A stretch of DNA of 64,000 bases. Source: Microcebus murinus (Eukaryota; Chordata; Mammalia; Primates; Cheirogaleidae). A program made the translations under genes and the position numbers. The stretch spans positions 32,319,501 through 32,383,500 of the forward strand of contig NC_134109.1 in NCBI RefSeq assembly GCF_040939455.1. The letters run 5' to 3'. Under the pieces are notes generated by a model. That model worked only from the letters and a program-made list of their open reading frames with translations, searched no databases and had not been told where the DNA came from. Below, piece after piece: positions 21,360 to 34,569 of this stretch (position 1 is its first letter; each line of letters starts with the position of its first letter).

Positions 21360-22900
21360 GAAGTCCCTGTGAGTAAAAAAGTTTCGTAATCTCACCATCT
21401 TGTCTGCTGTCACAGCTGAGAGCGGAACTCTTCAGAAGTCAGTGTGCTAACTGGTGTGTTTTCTTCCATCAGCTGATACATTTATAACTGAGGAACCAGA
21501 ACATTAAGAGCTACTGAATCAAAAATATTCCCTGGACACCCTACTCCTTAAAATGGATGGAGTAATTCAGTAAGCTTTGGCTGGACTCACGGTGACACCT
21601 GGGTGGGACACTTCGAATACCTGGAGACAGACGAAAAAGTTTTGGCCCGGGCTGCTTTGGCTGTCCGCAGTTCGCAGCCTCTCGGCCCAGCTATAATAGC
21701 ATTCCCGTCTCCCCAGGTCCCTGCAGCCTCTATTGTAAGGGAGCCCCTCCCACGGACAAACTTCCTCCCCATATCTGATTTCATGGCCGGCTACTTCCTG
21801 GACGGGACCAAACACCTATGAGATGCCTAAACTTACATGCGTCAAAGTCTGTGTGGGTGCTGGTCACGTTCCCTGCTCACTCTTCGGTACAGGATCACAC
21901 ATGAAAGATGACTTCTCGCACAGAGCTACCATGGGGAAAACCTCACGCCCAGAGTGACACACGTCGCCAGAATGTTTGGGGAGGAAAAAGCATTGATGGA
22001 CACGGGGCAGGGCTGTTTGCCCTGGAAGACTGGGTGGTGTCAGGAGGGCTGATGAGCAAAATTTCCACCCCCCTCCACACGGGTCAGTGTGCAAGGGGAG
22101 GGAAGCTATGGAGTTTTCATAAGGAAAACGAGGGTGGTGAAGGAATGCTGGGGATGGGCTTTTGAAGGGAACCGGTGGGTTCAGGTAGTCATTCAACAAA
22201 CACATATGCTGAGTGCTTCCCCTGTGACCTGGTGCTGCCCTTGTTTCTGGGGTGCCTGGTGCTCTGTGGGTCCCAGTGGACTGAGGATAGGACCAGCATG
22301 CAGAGGCTCTTCCAGAAATGGGGGACGGCCTCTGTGAGAGTTGGGGGTGGATGGGGAGGAACATGAAGAACGTGGGAGCCCTCATGCTGGCGTTGACCCG
22401 GATCCACATGGCCCAGGGCTTGTTGCCCAAAGACACCCAGGAGAGCCCTGGTAGAGAGACACAGTTCCACTCTGTGATGGGCAACTGCCTACATTTTAGA
22501 AAAGGCTCAATTGTGAAACCTTGACATTCTCTGTGTTACACATTGACAACTATTATTAATATTTATGAATTAAACCCAAACCTTTTTTACAGTTCATATT
22601 TTTCTATCACTTTATTCCATTTCATGGCTCAGAGTCGCTGCCTGTTTTTTCTTCTGCCTGTCTTCTCCACCTGCTGCCCCACACCCCAGGTAGAAGTGTT
22701 GGATTTAGCAAATTAAAACAGGCCACATGAAAGACCAAATGTATATTGCACAATATCACAGCCTTCTCTCTGAACCTCTTCTCTATCTGTCCTTACTGCT
22801 CTATCTTCCTAGATTTACTCTCCAGCAAGCCTCTTGGCTCTAAAACCAATCCATTTGCCAGACACCATATAGTGACTGCATAACTCTGTGATGTACTAAA
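21360..22900. other. Unique sequence with one L2 scrap
   Basis: The only recognisable repeat is an L2-like scrap around 22185-22330 ('cattcaacaaacacatatgc'). The 206-codon antisense frame (22484-21864) shows no domain signature. From 22690 to 22745 the text 'ttggatttagcaaattaaaa' resembles one end of the foldback DNA transposon found complete at 42.5 kb. Confidence 0.35.
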
Positions 22901-22915
22901 ATAATCAAAATGTAC

Positions 22916-23584
<669 letters not shown>

Positions 23585-23639
23585 TCAAAATGTACATTTT
23601 AAATGAATGAATTTTTATTTGTGAATTATATTTCAATAA

Positions 23640-23770
23640 AGATATATTAAAAAGTAGACACTCCAAACCTAACACACTAAAAAAAATACAGGACATCCAC
23701 TTAAATTTTAATTTCAGATAAATGACATATAATTTTTTTAGTGTAAACATGTCCCAAAGAATATATGACT
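23640..23770 (+). mobile_element. Foldback DNA-transposon arm
   Basis: 'aatacaggacatccactta', 'ttaatttcagataaatgac' and 'tagtgtaaacatgtcccaaa' follow the same order as the left arm of the palindromic element at 42535-42718. Only one arm is clear here. The family name is uncertain. Confidence 0.5.
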
Positions 23771-24112
23771 TGTTTTCGTGTCTCCTCAGTAAGTGTTCCT
23801 TTCCTATATATTTCAGAAAGTAGTCCATTTCTGTTGGGTTTATTTCTTGTTAATCCTGTGGAGGTCCATGGTCAGCACTCAGCTTCCCAAACGAAATACA
23901 CTAGGAACATCAGATGGATTTTCCATGGCTGATATCATTCCATTTTTTTGGTCGCCTTTCCTCAGGTTTCCTGTTAGAGATTTCTGGGTGGAAAACATCC
24001 AACAGACCACTAATCAAGATGTGAAGACTCAAGGGAGTCAAGTGTCAATTGGGTAAAACTCTCTGAGGTTCTTCTAGTTCCCTCCCTCACAGGTCAATCT
24101 GATAGAATTCTT

Positions 24113-24446
24113 TTTTTTTTTTTTTTTTTGAGACAGAGTCTCGCTTTGTTGCCCAGGCTAGAGTGAGTGCCGTGGCGTCAGCCTAGCTCACAGCAACCTC
24201 AAACTCCTGGCTCAAGCGATCTTGCTGCCTCAGCCATCCGAGTAGCTGGGACTACAGGCATGCGCCACCATGCCCGGCTTATTTTTTCTATATATATTAG
24301 TTGGCAAATTAATTTCTTTCTATTTATAGTAGAGATGGGGTCTCACTCTTGCTGAGGTTGGTTTCGAACTCCTGACCTTGAGCGATCCTCCTGCCTTGGC
24401 CTCTCAGAGAGCTGGGATTACAGGCATGAGCCACTGTGCCCCAGCC
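24113..24446 (-). mobile_element. Lemur-type Alu, antisense, with perfect TSD
   Basis: Full-length antisense dimer with the lemur linker ('tctatatatattagttggca'). The flanks are a perfect 14-bp duplication, ctgatagaattctt, at 24099-24112 and 24447-24460. A few substitutions ('ccactgtgccccagcc') mark it as older than the pair at 22.9 kb. Confidence 0.95.
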
Positions 24447-24460
24447 CTGATAGAATTCTT

Positions 24461-25185
24461 AAAGTCTACATATTTTGCTTCCTTCTGTTTAGGGGTGTGT
24501 GTGTGTTGCTTGTTTGTTTTTGTGAGCCTGATAAGAAGCCAGTAAAACAATTGAGAGAAGGGGGGAGGGAAGACAGGTGAGCAAGATCATAACCTGGCCT
24601 TGAGGATGTGTTCCCTGCAACAGAACACACTGGAGATAGGGGCTGTGTTAGAAGGGTAGGATTTATGATTTTTATTCTCTCTTTTCTGCTTTCCAAACTT
24701 TACATAATGTAGTTTTCTAAAGATAACACAAAAACTTTGAAAGAGTGCTTAAATTTTCATTTTTTTTAAAAAAGCAAGATCTTGCTAATAAAACTGATTA
24801 TAAGAAGAAAACATGGTATTATTCAAAGGATGCAAATGCTTTATAAATTTTATTTGCTATTTTCTGAATAACTTCTTCATGGTTACGTGGCTAGTTGGTA
24901 GCGTTGTTGGAACTGGAACTCAGATATGCTTGACTTAAAACCCAGGCTCTGATCATTATATTATAGCAGACACGTACCAGTTGGATCTTCTGGGAATGTC
25001 ATCTGTTCAGGATTGCAGAAGCAAGAGTCACATGGATTTCAGCACTAAATTATTTGTCTATACTCTAAAATCTAGCATTGTCTACCAACACAATAACTGA
25101 TTTTTCATAATATTGATTCTTCTGCACAAAATCCCAAGTCAATGAATGAATCAACAATGAAAAGTCAATTACATAATAATATAAC
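24461..25185. other. AT-rich unique sequence
   Basis: No gene or clear repeat is seen. A MIR-like tail ('ggctagttggtagcgttgtt', about 24889) is possible but weak. Confidence 0.35.
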
Positions 25186-25189
25186 AGCT

Positions 25190-25360
25190 ACTCTTTCCTG
25201 GATGCCATGGACCAGGTACTGGGATTAAATTTGAACTTTATTTAACTAATTTAATCCTTATAATAATTTTGAGGTAGGTTTTAACTCCATTTGATCAATG
25301 AGGAAATGGAGATTCAGCGATATTAAGATCACACAACTAGTAAGTCCATAGGCTGAGAGT
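25190..25360 (+). repeat. MIR SINE relic
   Basis: The order 'ctactctttcctggatgcca', 'ctaatttaatccttataata', 'gatcaatgaggaaatggaga' and 'gatcacacaactagtaagt' is MIR in sense orientation. Confidence 0.7.
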
Positions 25361-28300
25361 CACAAAAGCCTGATTAAAAAGCAACATGTTTTATTATTTG
25401 CTAACCTTTTAAAAATTCAACCATCCCTGTTGAGAGTAGTAACTCCAGGCACCAAGTGCTTTTCTCCCACCTTCCTTCTCTAAGCAGGGAGGAAACAGTT
25501 CCCACTTTTCTTTATAAGAATCTAAAATGAAGAAAATACTTGAATGAGAAAATACTTGAATCGTCCTTAGAGTTGACTTAATCCTCTAGATTCCTTCAAT
25601 TAGACTGGGAGGCAACTTTCTGAAGAAGCTACAACTTCCAGATCTTTCTTATGCACCCTGCTAAACTGTTCCTTCCCTTGGCGTCCCCGTAAGGCTTTTG
25701 ATCGGAGTTTGTAGCATGAAGGCTGCGGAGGAAATCTGCTTCTTCATTTCTTCCCAGGCCTTGGGAGGGCCATTTTCCATATTAAACAGAGCATCATACA
25801 TTCCTGAGAAGGCATCTCCTACAGACTTGTTTTGATAACCAGGAGGGAGGATGAGAGGTTTGTAGAATGGGCTGCACAATAACCCTAGAAGCCCCAGGAA
25901 AGCCCTTTTCAAAACAATAGTTGATCGTTTCTAGTTCCCTCTCAAGCTGGGCTTCTCAGAGATTGTATTCATCAAAGGGGAGACACCTGCTCTCTAATTA
26001 CCTTCCTCCTTGTCAGAGGTGTGTTCCGAGGCTTTTATCACGCTGATGGTGACCTTCTAACATCCGTGCTTCTGGTCAAAGGTTTGTGTATGTATTTCAC
26101 TGAATAGCTTCAGCATTTATCAACCATTACTGGTATTTCATAACCATCCCCTTTGGTGTTGTAATTATATCTCTTTTGCATTCTCGAATTTTGATATGGG
26201 ATTTTTAAAAAATAGGATACTTTGGTTTTAAAATCATGCAGTTTTCCCCTTTGTGTGTTTGCATGGAAATATAAGACAGAGTTGGGAAGAGGGGTTTCTC
26301 TTAGGACTTATAATCACAATGCCTTTTTTCCAGAAAGCTCCATTTAGCATTATTTTGGCAATCATTTCTGGCATGAGTTATAGATTTCCTTCCAAAGAAT
26401 TAAAATCTGCTTATATCTCTGGAGCAGGCATTACTCCCTGTTTTATAGGTAAGGAAAGATTGTTGCCTAAAATCTTAGTGATTTTGCCTTCCCACCAGAA
26501 GTAGTACTTTATCATTAGGGAGCAAGAATATCTACACAGATTTATTTAGTAAAGATTCTATTCAGAGTTCCGGGTACTCATTAACGCTGCTTGGCCCACT
26601 GAACAATGGGCGTAACCTGGGCTTGATAAACCAAATAAGACCTTTGTCTTGTTTTGCTGGCCGCTCAAAATTGCCTTTATCGTAAAATCATTCTGCCTGT
26701 ATGGAAAGGCCAGGAATCTTCTGGTAAATACCTGGTTTTTATTTTCTGCCCCTGATGGATAGCTCAACACAAGTGGGGGTGCCGATAAGAAAGGCCTTAA
26801 GGATGTGTGTGTCTGTGTGTGTGAGTGTGTATGTGTCTCTATACATACTTGTGCACAGGCTCACAAATGTACTGTTAGTATTTCCCACTGGAGTCAAGGC
26901 TTTAGAGACATGGGATAGTGAAGCAGCCAGTTTACCAACACACCAGGTAAGGCTTGAACGTGAGCTCTTTGTGCCAACTCTGACCCTGAAGTTCCATGTC
27001 CTCTCCCTCACCTGTGCTGGTGTGGGCCACTTTGCCCAGGTAGATACAACCAGGACTAAGGAAGCTTCAGTAGTTGAAGGTACTACTGTTCTATACTCAT
27101 GGGTACGTGGAAAATACTTTAAGTTAGAGTGTGCGACAGGATTAGCAAGAACCCACCCCTTTCCTGGGAAAACTGCTTGGGCTCATTCCAGACTGGGATG
27201 AACAGTGTCACTTTTATATCCTAAAAATATCCTAGCTTGTTAAAAACTTTTGTAAAAAAATTAAATCATCCTATCTGATAAGGCATGCCCCACCTCCCTC
27301 TCCACTGAGAGAACTTGCAAAGTTGTCGCAGAAGCATGGTCTGTAATTTTGGGCAACTTTCCTGAGTAAGTGTCCTGTCCCAGTAGCTGATGGGGATCTG
27401 GTTTTCATGATGAGGGAAAGAAGCGTTAGGAAGACTACACACCATAGACTTGATGCCTGTCGGTGGCCAAGTTTTATACTGGATTATTGCGTGTTTGGAG
27501 GAACTGGGAATGCTTAGCCTGGGGAGGAAAGACACAGAGGGGGTCAGGCCTGCAGCCTTGAAATACTCAAAGGGATCTCACAAAGGAGAGGAAAATAGAC
27601 TCATTCAAACTATGAAGGAAGGTGAATTTTCTGGAAGGAGTATGTTGGTTCAACATAAGAGCCACTGTCTAACAATTACCCAGCAATGAGTGGAAAACTT
27701 CCTTGGAGGTACTGAGAAAGTCGCAGGACCATTCAAGGAGAGGACAGCAGAGATGTTGTCATGTGAATTACAGAACTAGGCTGGAGGTTCAGCTGATGAC
27801 CTCCAAGGTTCCTCCCAGCTCTAAGATTATGTGATACTATATCTGTAATTTTCCATTTCCCTATTAAGAAGAAATTTTCCACATTGAAAATTGTTTTAGT
27901 ATTTGATAAAGGTTGTGGGATGATTTCTGCTCTGTTTGCTTTAACATGGGGCTTATTCCTTTGCCCCAAGAGCTTAACAAGACATAAACACATTAGGAGT
28001 ATTTACTGGGCAGAGGATATGGGAGTCTGTTGCTGGGTGGGAAGCTCTTGTTCACGTGGGGCCTGGCGTGGAGGGGTTGGGAGCGGCACATCTCAGTTGC
28101 CTCAGTGGTTCTTTCTCCTGGTATCCTCCCAACCCCCATTCCATGTCCCTCTCCCAGAGCCCTGTATGATGTGGTTATCCTAAGGAATCTTCTGAAACTC
28201 TCACCTCTCACATCATCTCTCCCTAACTTGAGGGCACAGTAAACTTAATTTGAGAAATAACTGAGTCTCTTTCAACTGCTTCTTCCATTAAGCTAACATA

Positions 28301-28735
28301 AAGAATGAAAACTTTCTACTTAAAAAAACAAAGAGAAGCACTAACTTAAACATTCATTAACTACTCGATTATAACTTCATCTGACTTTAACTTTTAAATG
28401 GAAAGTTCTGTTGTTTAAACATAGTTAAGTCTTTGCCTTGAAATTGGTTAATTTTTCGTATAGTTACGTTAATAAAACTCTTTCTCTCTTGGGTTAAGAA
28501 CATATTGCAAGGAAAGATCTAGCAGTTGGAGGTAAAATATTGATAATTCAAAAATCAATAAGTAAACTCATACCATCTGATTTCATAATTAGTAGAGTAT
28601 GATCGAGGATCTGGGATACAAAGACCTCACGCTTGATGGGGCCCCCTGGGGTACCCCAATCCTTAGCTCTTTCAGTAACCACCAGGGAGAGGTAAGTGCT
28701 GTCTGTCAGACCCCTTCAGCTCAGTTTCAGACTAA
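25361..28735. other. Unique sequence with a (TG)n stretch and small relics
   Basis: Mainly unique and AT-rich. A (TG)-rich stretch lies at 26803-26838. Old relics include 'ggcattactccctgttttat' (about 26427, MIR-like) and 'gatgacctccaaggttcct' (about 27796, an old SINE/DNA relic). An 83-codon antisense frame at 25912-25661 has a plausible amino-acid mix but no known match and no flanking splice signals. Confidence 0.35.
26803..26838 (+). repeat. Imperfect (TG)n microsatellite
   Basis: Alternating tg units interrupted by 'tctg' and 'agtg' steps. It is a purine-pyrimidine alternating tract. Confidence 0.8.
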
Positions 28736-28739
28736 AGGC

Positions 28740-29465
28740 AGTGAGCAAAGATGCTCAATTCGATGAGTCGCAGAGAAACACAAATGAAAACCACCATAAG
28801 ATACTATTATACACCCAAACTACAACTTTTACTTCAAAAACTTAAAACTTAAAAAGACTGACTAGTCAAGTGCTGAGGAAAACATAGAACAACACAAATG
28901 CTCATACACTACGTGTGGGGGGTATAAATTGGTCCAACCACTTGGGAAAACTATTTGGCAACATCTACTAAAGCTAAAGCTACCAGATGATCTAGCAATC
29001 CCACTCCTAGGTATACACCTAAGAGAAATGAGTTCATGTGTCTTCCAAAAGAAATGCACAAGAGTGCTTTTTCAGTTTTATTCATAATAACTCCAAACTG
29101 GAACAAACACAAATGTCCTCTAATAAGAGAATGAATAAATAGATTGTAGTATACGAATGCAATGGGATACAGCATGGGAATAAAAAAGAGCAGATAACTG
29201 ACACCACTGAGGCCACATATTTTGAGTGAAAGAAGCTAGACATAAAAGAGTATATACTCTATGATTCCATTTATATAAAGTTCAAGAACAAGAAAACTAA
29301 TCTACGATGATGCACAACAGTGGTTACCTTGGGCAGGAGGATAGTGATTGGGAGTGGGATGAGAGGAATGTTCTATATGTCAATCAGTGTGACGACTTCT
29401 TAGGTGTATACATTTGTAAAGATCCATCAAGCTGTTAATGTAAGATTAGTATACTTTAAAACCAT
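28740..29465 (+). mobile_element. L1M LINE 3' part, sense (first of two)
   Basis: From 'gagaaacacaaatgaaaacc' (about 28772), through 'atgatctagcaatcccactc' (about 28987) and 'gaatgaataaatagattgta' (about 29130), to 'gtgtatacatttgtaaag' (about 29404), this follows the distal ORF2 and 3' UTR of an old L1M. Reading frames are broken throughout. A second copy begins directly after it. Confidence 0.8.
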
Positions 29466-29471
29466 AATAAG

Positions 29472-30172
29472 ATACCCAATTAACACCCACTAGGGTGGCT
29501 AAAGCAAAAAGACAGACAATAACAAGGCTGGAGAGGATGGAGAGAAATTGGAGCCCTCATATAAGACTGGTGGGATGGTAAAGTGGTGTTTTAGAAAACA
29601 CTTCTGTGGGTCCTTACAAAGTTGAGCATACAGTTGCCATAGGGCCGGCAATTCCATTCCTAGGTGTGTATCCAAGAGAATTGAAAGCACATGTCCACAC
29701 AAAAATCTGTACATGAATGTTCATGGAAGCTTTGTTCATAACAGCCAAAAAATGGTAACAACCCAAATGTCTATCAACTGATGAATGAATAAACAAATGT
29801 GGTATGTCATATAGTAGAATATTATTTGACAATAAAAAATCCATGCTACAACGTGGATGAACCTTGAAAACAGGCTAAGCGAAAAAGCTGGTCACAAAAG
29901 GCCACATATTGGATGATTCTATTTATATGAGATGTCTAGAAGAGTAGACAGAAAGTAGATTAATGGTTGCCAGGAGCTGGGGGAGGATGAAATGGGTAGT
30001 GACTGCTAATGGGCATAGGATTTCTTTTTGATATGATGAAAACGTTCTTAAATTAAATAGTGGTGATGGTTGCACAACTCTGTGAATATAGTCAAATCCA
30101 CTGAATTGTATATTTTAAAGGGTGAATTTTATGGTATGAGAATATCTCAATAAAGTTGTTATTAAAAAAAGA
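29472..30172 (+). mobile_element. L1M LINE 3' part, sense (second of two)
   Basis: It restarts at the ORF2 end ('cccactagggtggctaaagc', 29487), runs through 'atgaatgaataaacaaatgt' and 'gtgatggttgcacaactct', and ends at 'aataaagttgttattaaaaa'. The restart at an earlier LINE position shows an independent insertion rather than a continuation. It is truncated at the 5' side like the others. Confidence 0.85.
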
Positions 30173-30174
30173 TT

Positions 30175-31655
30175 AGTGGACCTTACTGTATGTATTTACA
30201 CCTCATTAAAGAGAGAGAGAGAGAGAAAGAATGAACAATACATTTTGTCAGAATTTAGAATTCTAACAAATTTCAGAATTCTTCAACTGAAAACAACAAA
30301 ATGAAACAGTAAAAGGGATATAGGTCAGGCAGAGATAAGGAGAACTGATATTTGTTTGAACATCTCCTCAAAGTGCCAGGGACTTTATGTACGGCACTTT
30401 ACGTTCTGATTTCACTTCATTACCAAAGGACTCCTATCCCATATGGATTCTGAAAGTTAAGGTGAGGAAATAGTCTTCTGCAGTAATTCACTAAGGTTTC
30501 CAGAGCCAAGATTTGAGGTTAAAGCTGTTTCTTCTCCATGATCTTGCTCTCCACCCCAGGGGCGTTAGGGCTGGCCTTGAGCTGGCGTTGCCTGGCATAC
30601 TCATCTGTAACCAGCACTCTGAGGCCCAGACAGACACGTGATATGACTTACATAAGATCCCACAGCCAGCCCATAGCAGAGCTGGGTTAAACCCTGATGC
30701 CCGGGGTATAGAATTCTTTTGTTAATAGCTGATAAGTTTAGCACTGTACCAAGTGCTTTGTTAAGTAGATTTGTTTGGTCAGAAAGCAATCTGGAAGGGT
30801 TTGGTGCAGCGAGGATGTGTCTTTCTGGGGCACAGAAACTCTGCCCAGGATTCTCCCTCAGAGCAACTGTGCAGGTCGTCAGGGCATTTGCTTCTGCCTC
30901 ATTGGTGGCATTAGTTGTCTATCACCGAGCGCGTGAGTAAGCTGACTGTGGTGGGCACATACTGTGGAATCTTATAGCTCAAAGAAGCAGGCAGTTCCAT
31001 GCACATACCATAATATGATAGTACCTTAGAACTGGAAAAAAAAAGGAGCAGGAAACCAAATACTGCTCAGAGCATACCACTTATAAATTGAAAATATAAA
31101 CTCCCATAACATAATACCATATACTTTATAAGGATATATACCTATCAAGGGATCTTTAGAAACACATTAGTATAGCAACTATTGGTGTGAGGGGAATGTC
31201 GTGGGTACAGCAATGACATGAATCCAATAGTATGATTAACTCAATTCTTTACCCCTGAGGCCCAGAAAAAAAATTAATAAAAAAAATAGCAGCATCGGAT
31301 ATTTTGTGGAGACAGAAATCTGTCTCCTTTATTTAACTAACAGAGGCCTGAGTTCACCAGGAAGTGTCTGAGTCACACTCTGTACACGATGCCTGTGGGA
31401 GTAAGGAGAGAGCGTTGCAAAGAGAGGGTGGTCTCTACCTGGGTGCGGTCCGTGATCTCCTGCTCATGCAGCTAGCTTTCCAAGCCTAGCTCACGGTGAC
31501 CCTTGACTGCTTCCTACTCTGTCCTCAACATTCATCATATGCAATTCTTCCTAAGGCATATGACATACTGTCTTCCTTGGAAAGCCCACCAGCATGGAAA
31601 TGGGGTCCAAGTGAGGAAGATAAAGGCGTGGAATGGGAAGACGATTAGGCCAAGG
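30175..31655. other. Unique sequence with a MIR relic and (GA)n
   Basis: Contains a short (GA)n at 30210-30230 and a diverged MIR relic around 30560-30710. The rest is AT-rich unique DNA without a supported gene. Confidence 0.4.
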
Positions 31656-31658
31656 CAG

Positions 31659-32028
31659 GTGCCATGGCTGAATTGTGTCTCTCCTAACCCGCAGTCCCTC
31701 ATAATGCCACTGTATTTGGAGACGGGGCCTTTAAAGGGGTAATTAAGTTAAAATGAGGCTTTTAGGGTGGGCTCTAGTCCAATCTGACTAGTGTCTGTAC
31801 ACAAAGAGGAAATTGTACACCAGGGGCGAGCATGCACAGAGGAAAGGCCGTGCAAGGACACGGCGAGAAGGCAGCCATCTTCAGACCCAGGATTAAGGCC
31901 TCAGAAGAAACCAGACCTGCAGACACCTTGATCTTGGACCTCTGGCCTCCAGAACTTCGAGACAGTAGTTTCTGTTGTTTAAACTCCCCGGGCTGTGGGA
32001 TTTTGTGATCTAGCACACTAACACAGCA
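31659..32028 (+). mobile_element. MLT1 LTR (ERVL-MaLR), sense
   Basis: Starts near 'ccatggctgaattgtgtctc' and proceeds through 'actgtatttggagacggggc', 'aattaagttaaaatgaggct', 'aggcctcagaagaaaccaga' and 'cttgatcttggacctctgg', ending 'tagcacactaacacag'. This is an almost complete solo LTR. No internal region is attached. It is the sense counterpart of the antisense copy at 843-1251. Confidence 0.9.
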
Positions 32029-32329
32029 GGTATTGGCAGAGCTGGGACGTGGGCCCACGAGTCTAAGCACAAGTCCTCAGTGCTGGGCTCCCTGTTTAGT
32101 GAATTGTCCTGTCTGTCTTTCAGCGAGGGAAGCTCTGGTCAGATTTTCCTATTAAACACTCTCATCTCTTGGCAGTTGAAAGCGCTGAGTACGGTGGATG
32201 TCTGGAAAGAACAAGAGGAGTTCTGAGCTCGCTCAGTCCCAGCACCGTACTCCAGGCAGTGGTTGGGGAAGTCACAGTTAGCCGGGGCGGGGGCATCCGG
32301 CAGTTATCGGGCCCCAGGTGAGGGGAGTC

Positions 32330-32560
32330 ACCACACCTGGAGATATACATTCCGCTGGAAGGGCCTCTCCACCGTCAATAATTCCTTTACAAGTGCCACA
32401 GGCCTGGGTAAATATGTACTTCTCCCCGCGGGCTCTCCTAAGGGCCGCTCCTCAAACAAGGCCCATTGTGGTGTTGGAAAGCACAGTTCCTCCTGCTATC
32501 AGAGCAGAGATTATTATTCCTATATCAAAGGCCTAATGAAGGTCAACAAAGCTCAGCAAT
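32330..32560. promoter_or_regulatory. Non-repetitive block with transcription-factor-like motifs
   Basis: No repeat is recognised. The block contains 'atatcaaagg' (32522-32531), a TCF/LEF-type site, 'ggtcaacaaag' (32541-32551) and 'gcccattgtgg' (32461-32471), the last two resembling SOX/TCF HMG-box sites. Co-occurrence in about 90 bases is suggestive of an enhancer but proves nothing without conservation data. Confidence 0.2.
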
Positions 32561-32818
32561 GGAGGGGTTGAGCCCGGGTCGGTCCCCCGTGCTGGGGCAG
32601 CCGTGCCCACACTGTACACACCCGGGAAAGGCCCCAGCGGGGAGTGGAGAATGAAGCTACTTCCTGAGCTCCTGAGTTTCAGCCATGTGGAGGCAGAGAC
32701 CGCCTCGTATTCTTTATGTAATTCTTACCGCACCTGCTCCTGCCTGCCAGTTCTCGCCGGTCTCCTCGCAACTGAGGAGTTTTGCTGGGAAAGGAGAGTA
32801 GACGTTGTGTGTCTGTGT

Positions 32819-33164
<346 letters not shown>

Positions 33165-33559
33165 TTATTTGTGGAGAGACCTTGGAGCAGGGATTTCCTG
33201 TGTATGTGTGTGATTGGGGTGGAGGGGTTGGAGGTAGAAATAGGCAGAAAGGAAGGGTGAAGAGACAGCCCAGGCTCCCCTGCCTCTCCCGAAGGGTTTG
33301 AAAACTTATTGAAACGTGGGCTTTGTCTCAACCACCACTTGCTGCCTAAGAGCCTGGTTTGACAAGGCCTCCCTATCACTCGCAAGCAAGACCCTTCCCA
33401 CGCTATTACCCTGTTGGTCTAGCTGAAACCCCTCTTGGGGAGGGTGTCTCAGCGTCTCTTGGTTTAAGGGGTTTTCCTCCTTTCCATACCCACATTCAAG
33501 GCACTGTGTCTGGAACCCAGTCAAACAGGCGTGGATTCAAATTCTATGCCTACTTCTTA

Positions 33560-33600
33560 CCTGGTGTGACACCTGGTGTGACACCTGGTGTGACACCCTG
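33560..33600 (+). repeat. 12-bp minisatellite, three-plus copies
   Basis: The unit 'ctggtgtgacac' is repeated three times head to tail, with a partial fourth unit. Translated in one frame it gives repeating G-V-T-P, but no gene surrounds it. It lies just upstream of a MIR relic. Confidence 0.9.
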
Positions 33601-33604
33601 GTAA

Positions 33605-33770
33605 CTACTTAATACTTGAGCCTCAGTTTGCCCAACCATAAAATGGGAGAATAATTTTGATTTCATAAGGCTGCAGAGAGGAAGAAATGAAATAAAGACT
33701 ATAAAATGCTCTTGGCACATGGTGGACATTCAAAAATATTAGTTTCCTTTCTTCTACCCAAATATTAGCT
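33605..33770 (+). repeat. MIR SINE relic
   Basis: 'gagcctcagtttgcccaacc', 'ataaaatgggagaataattt' and 'cttggcacatggtggacatt' appear in MIR sense order. Confidence 0.85.
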
Positions 33771-33779
33771 AGGTAGTTT

Positions 33780-33935
33780 GTGTCATTCATTCATTCATTC
33801 AACTCAATGCTGGCAGATGATGTCCCTCCTGCAGTTGTGCAATGTGGTGGCCCAGATGTCCCTGCCCTTATGAAACGTACAGTCTAGCGGGTCAAAAGCA
33901 AAGTGGAATCAGGTGTTAGGAAAGTGGCGGCATCA
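33780..33935 (+). repeat. L2 LINE relic
   Basis: 'tcattcattcattcaactc', then 'tgtccctgcccttatgaaac' and 'gtacagtctagcgggtc' follow the L2 3' order in sense orientation. Confidence 0.65.
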
Positions 33936-34139
33936 TATTTTCTTAGCCTTGTTCTCTGATGTCTCCTCACTTAGCCGTGAGGCTAGATATGAACGTGATG
34001 GCTCTAGGGAAATTCACTGAACTCTGAGAACGAGACAATAGTGACTCACAACAGGTTAGTTTCCATCAGCAGCAAATGAAGGGCTGGGGAATAGCTGAGG
34101 GAACCAAGCAGCTGTCACAACAATCCTCGTCATCTTCTA

Positions 34140-34330
34140 TTTATGTGGGACTCTTCTCCCCTTGCGAGCTAAGTGCTTTGTGGACATTACTCAGTGAATT
34201 CTCACAGCCTCCTCATGGGGCAGGGAGGAGGCAAAGATTATTAGAGATGAGGAAACAGGCATGGCAAAAAGATAACTGCCTTGCCTGAAGTCACACAGCC
34301 GGCATAAGTGCTGGGCCTGAAATTGGGTTG
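34140..34330 (+). repeat. MIR SINE relic
   Basis: 'aagtgctttgtggacattac', 'tcagtgaattctcacagcct' and 'ttagagatgaggaaacagg' with 'gaagtcacacagccgg' give MIR in sense orientation. Confidence 0.75.
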
Positions 34331-34569
34331 CCCAACGTGGAGCCCATTGGCTCACACTCTGACCAGGGGGCAAGGAGGTCAGGCTACCGTGTGTGACCGT
34401 GGGAAGCAGGGTTTGCTGGTGGCAGGAAAGCCCTTCAGCTTGTTCTGAGGCTTCCCAAATACCAGCTCTAATTCTACACTCTGTTCTGCTCGGGTGGCCC
34501 TGAGCATTACATCCCGGGATATCTCAGTGTTGGTCCCTTGCCTGTCCTTTGATGCTGTCTATAGGATGT

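Noticed and set aside
33560..33604. Repeated G-V-T-P peptide as a structural-protein exon
   Set aside because: It is a translation of a 12-bp minisatellite with no splice borders or neighbouring coding sequence.
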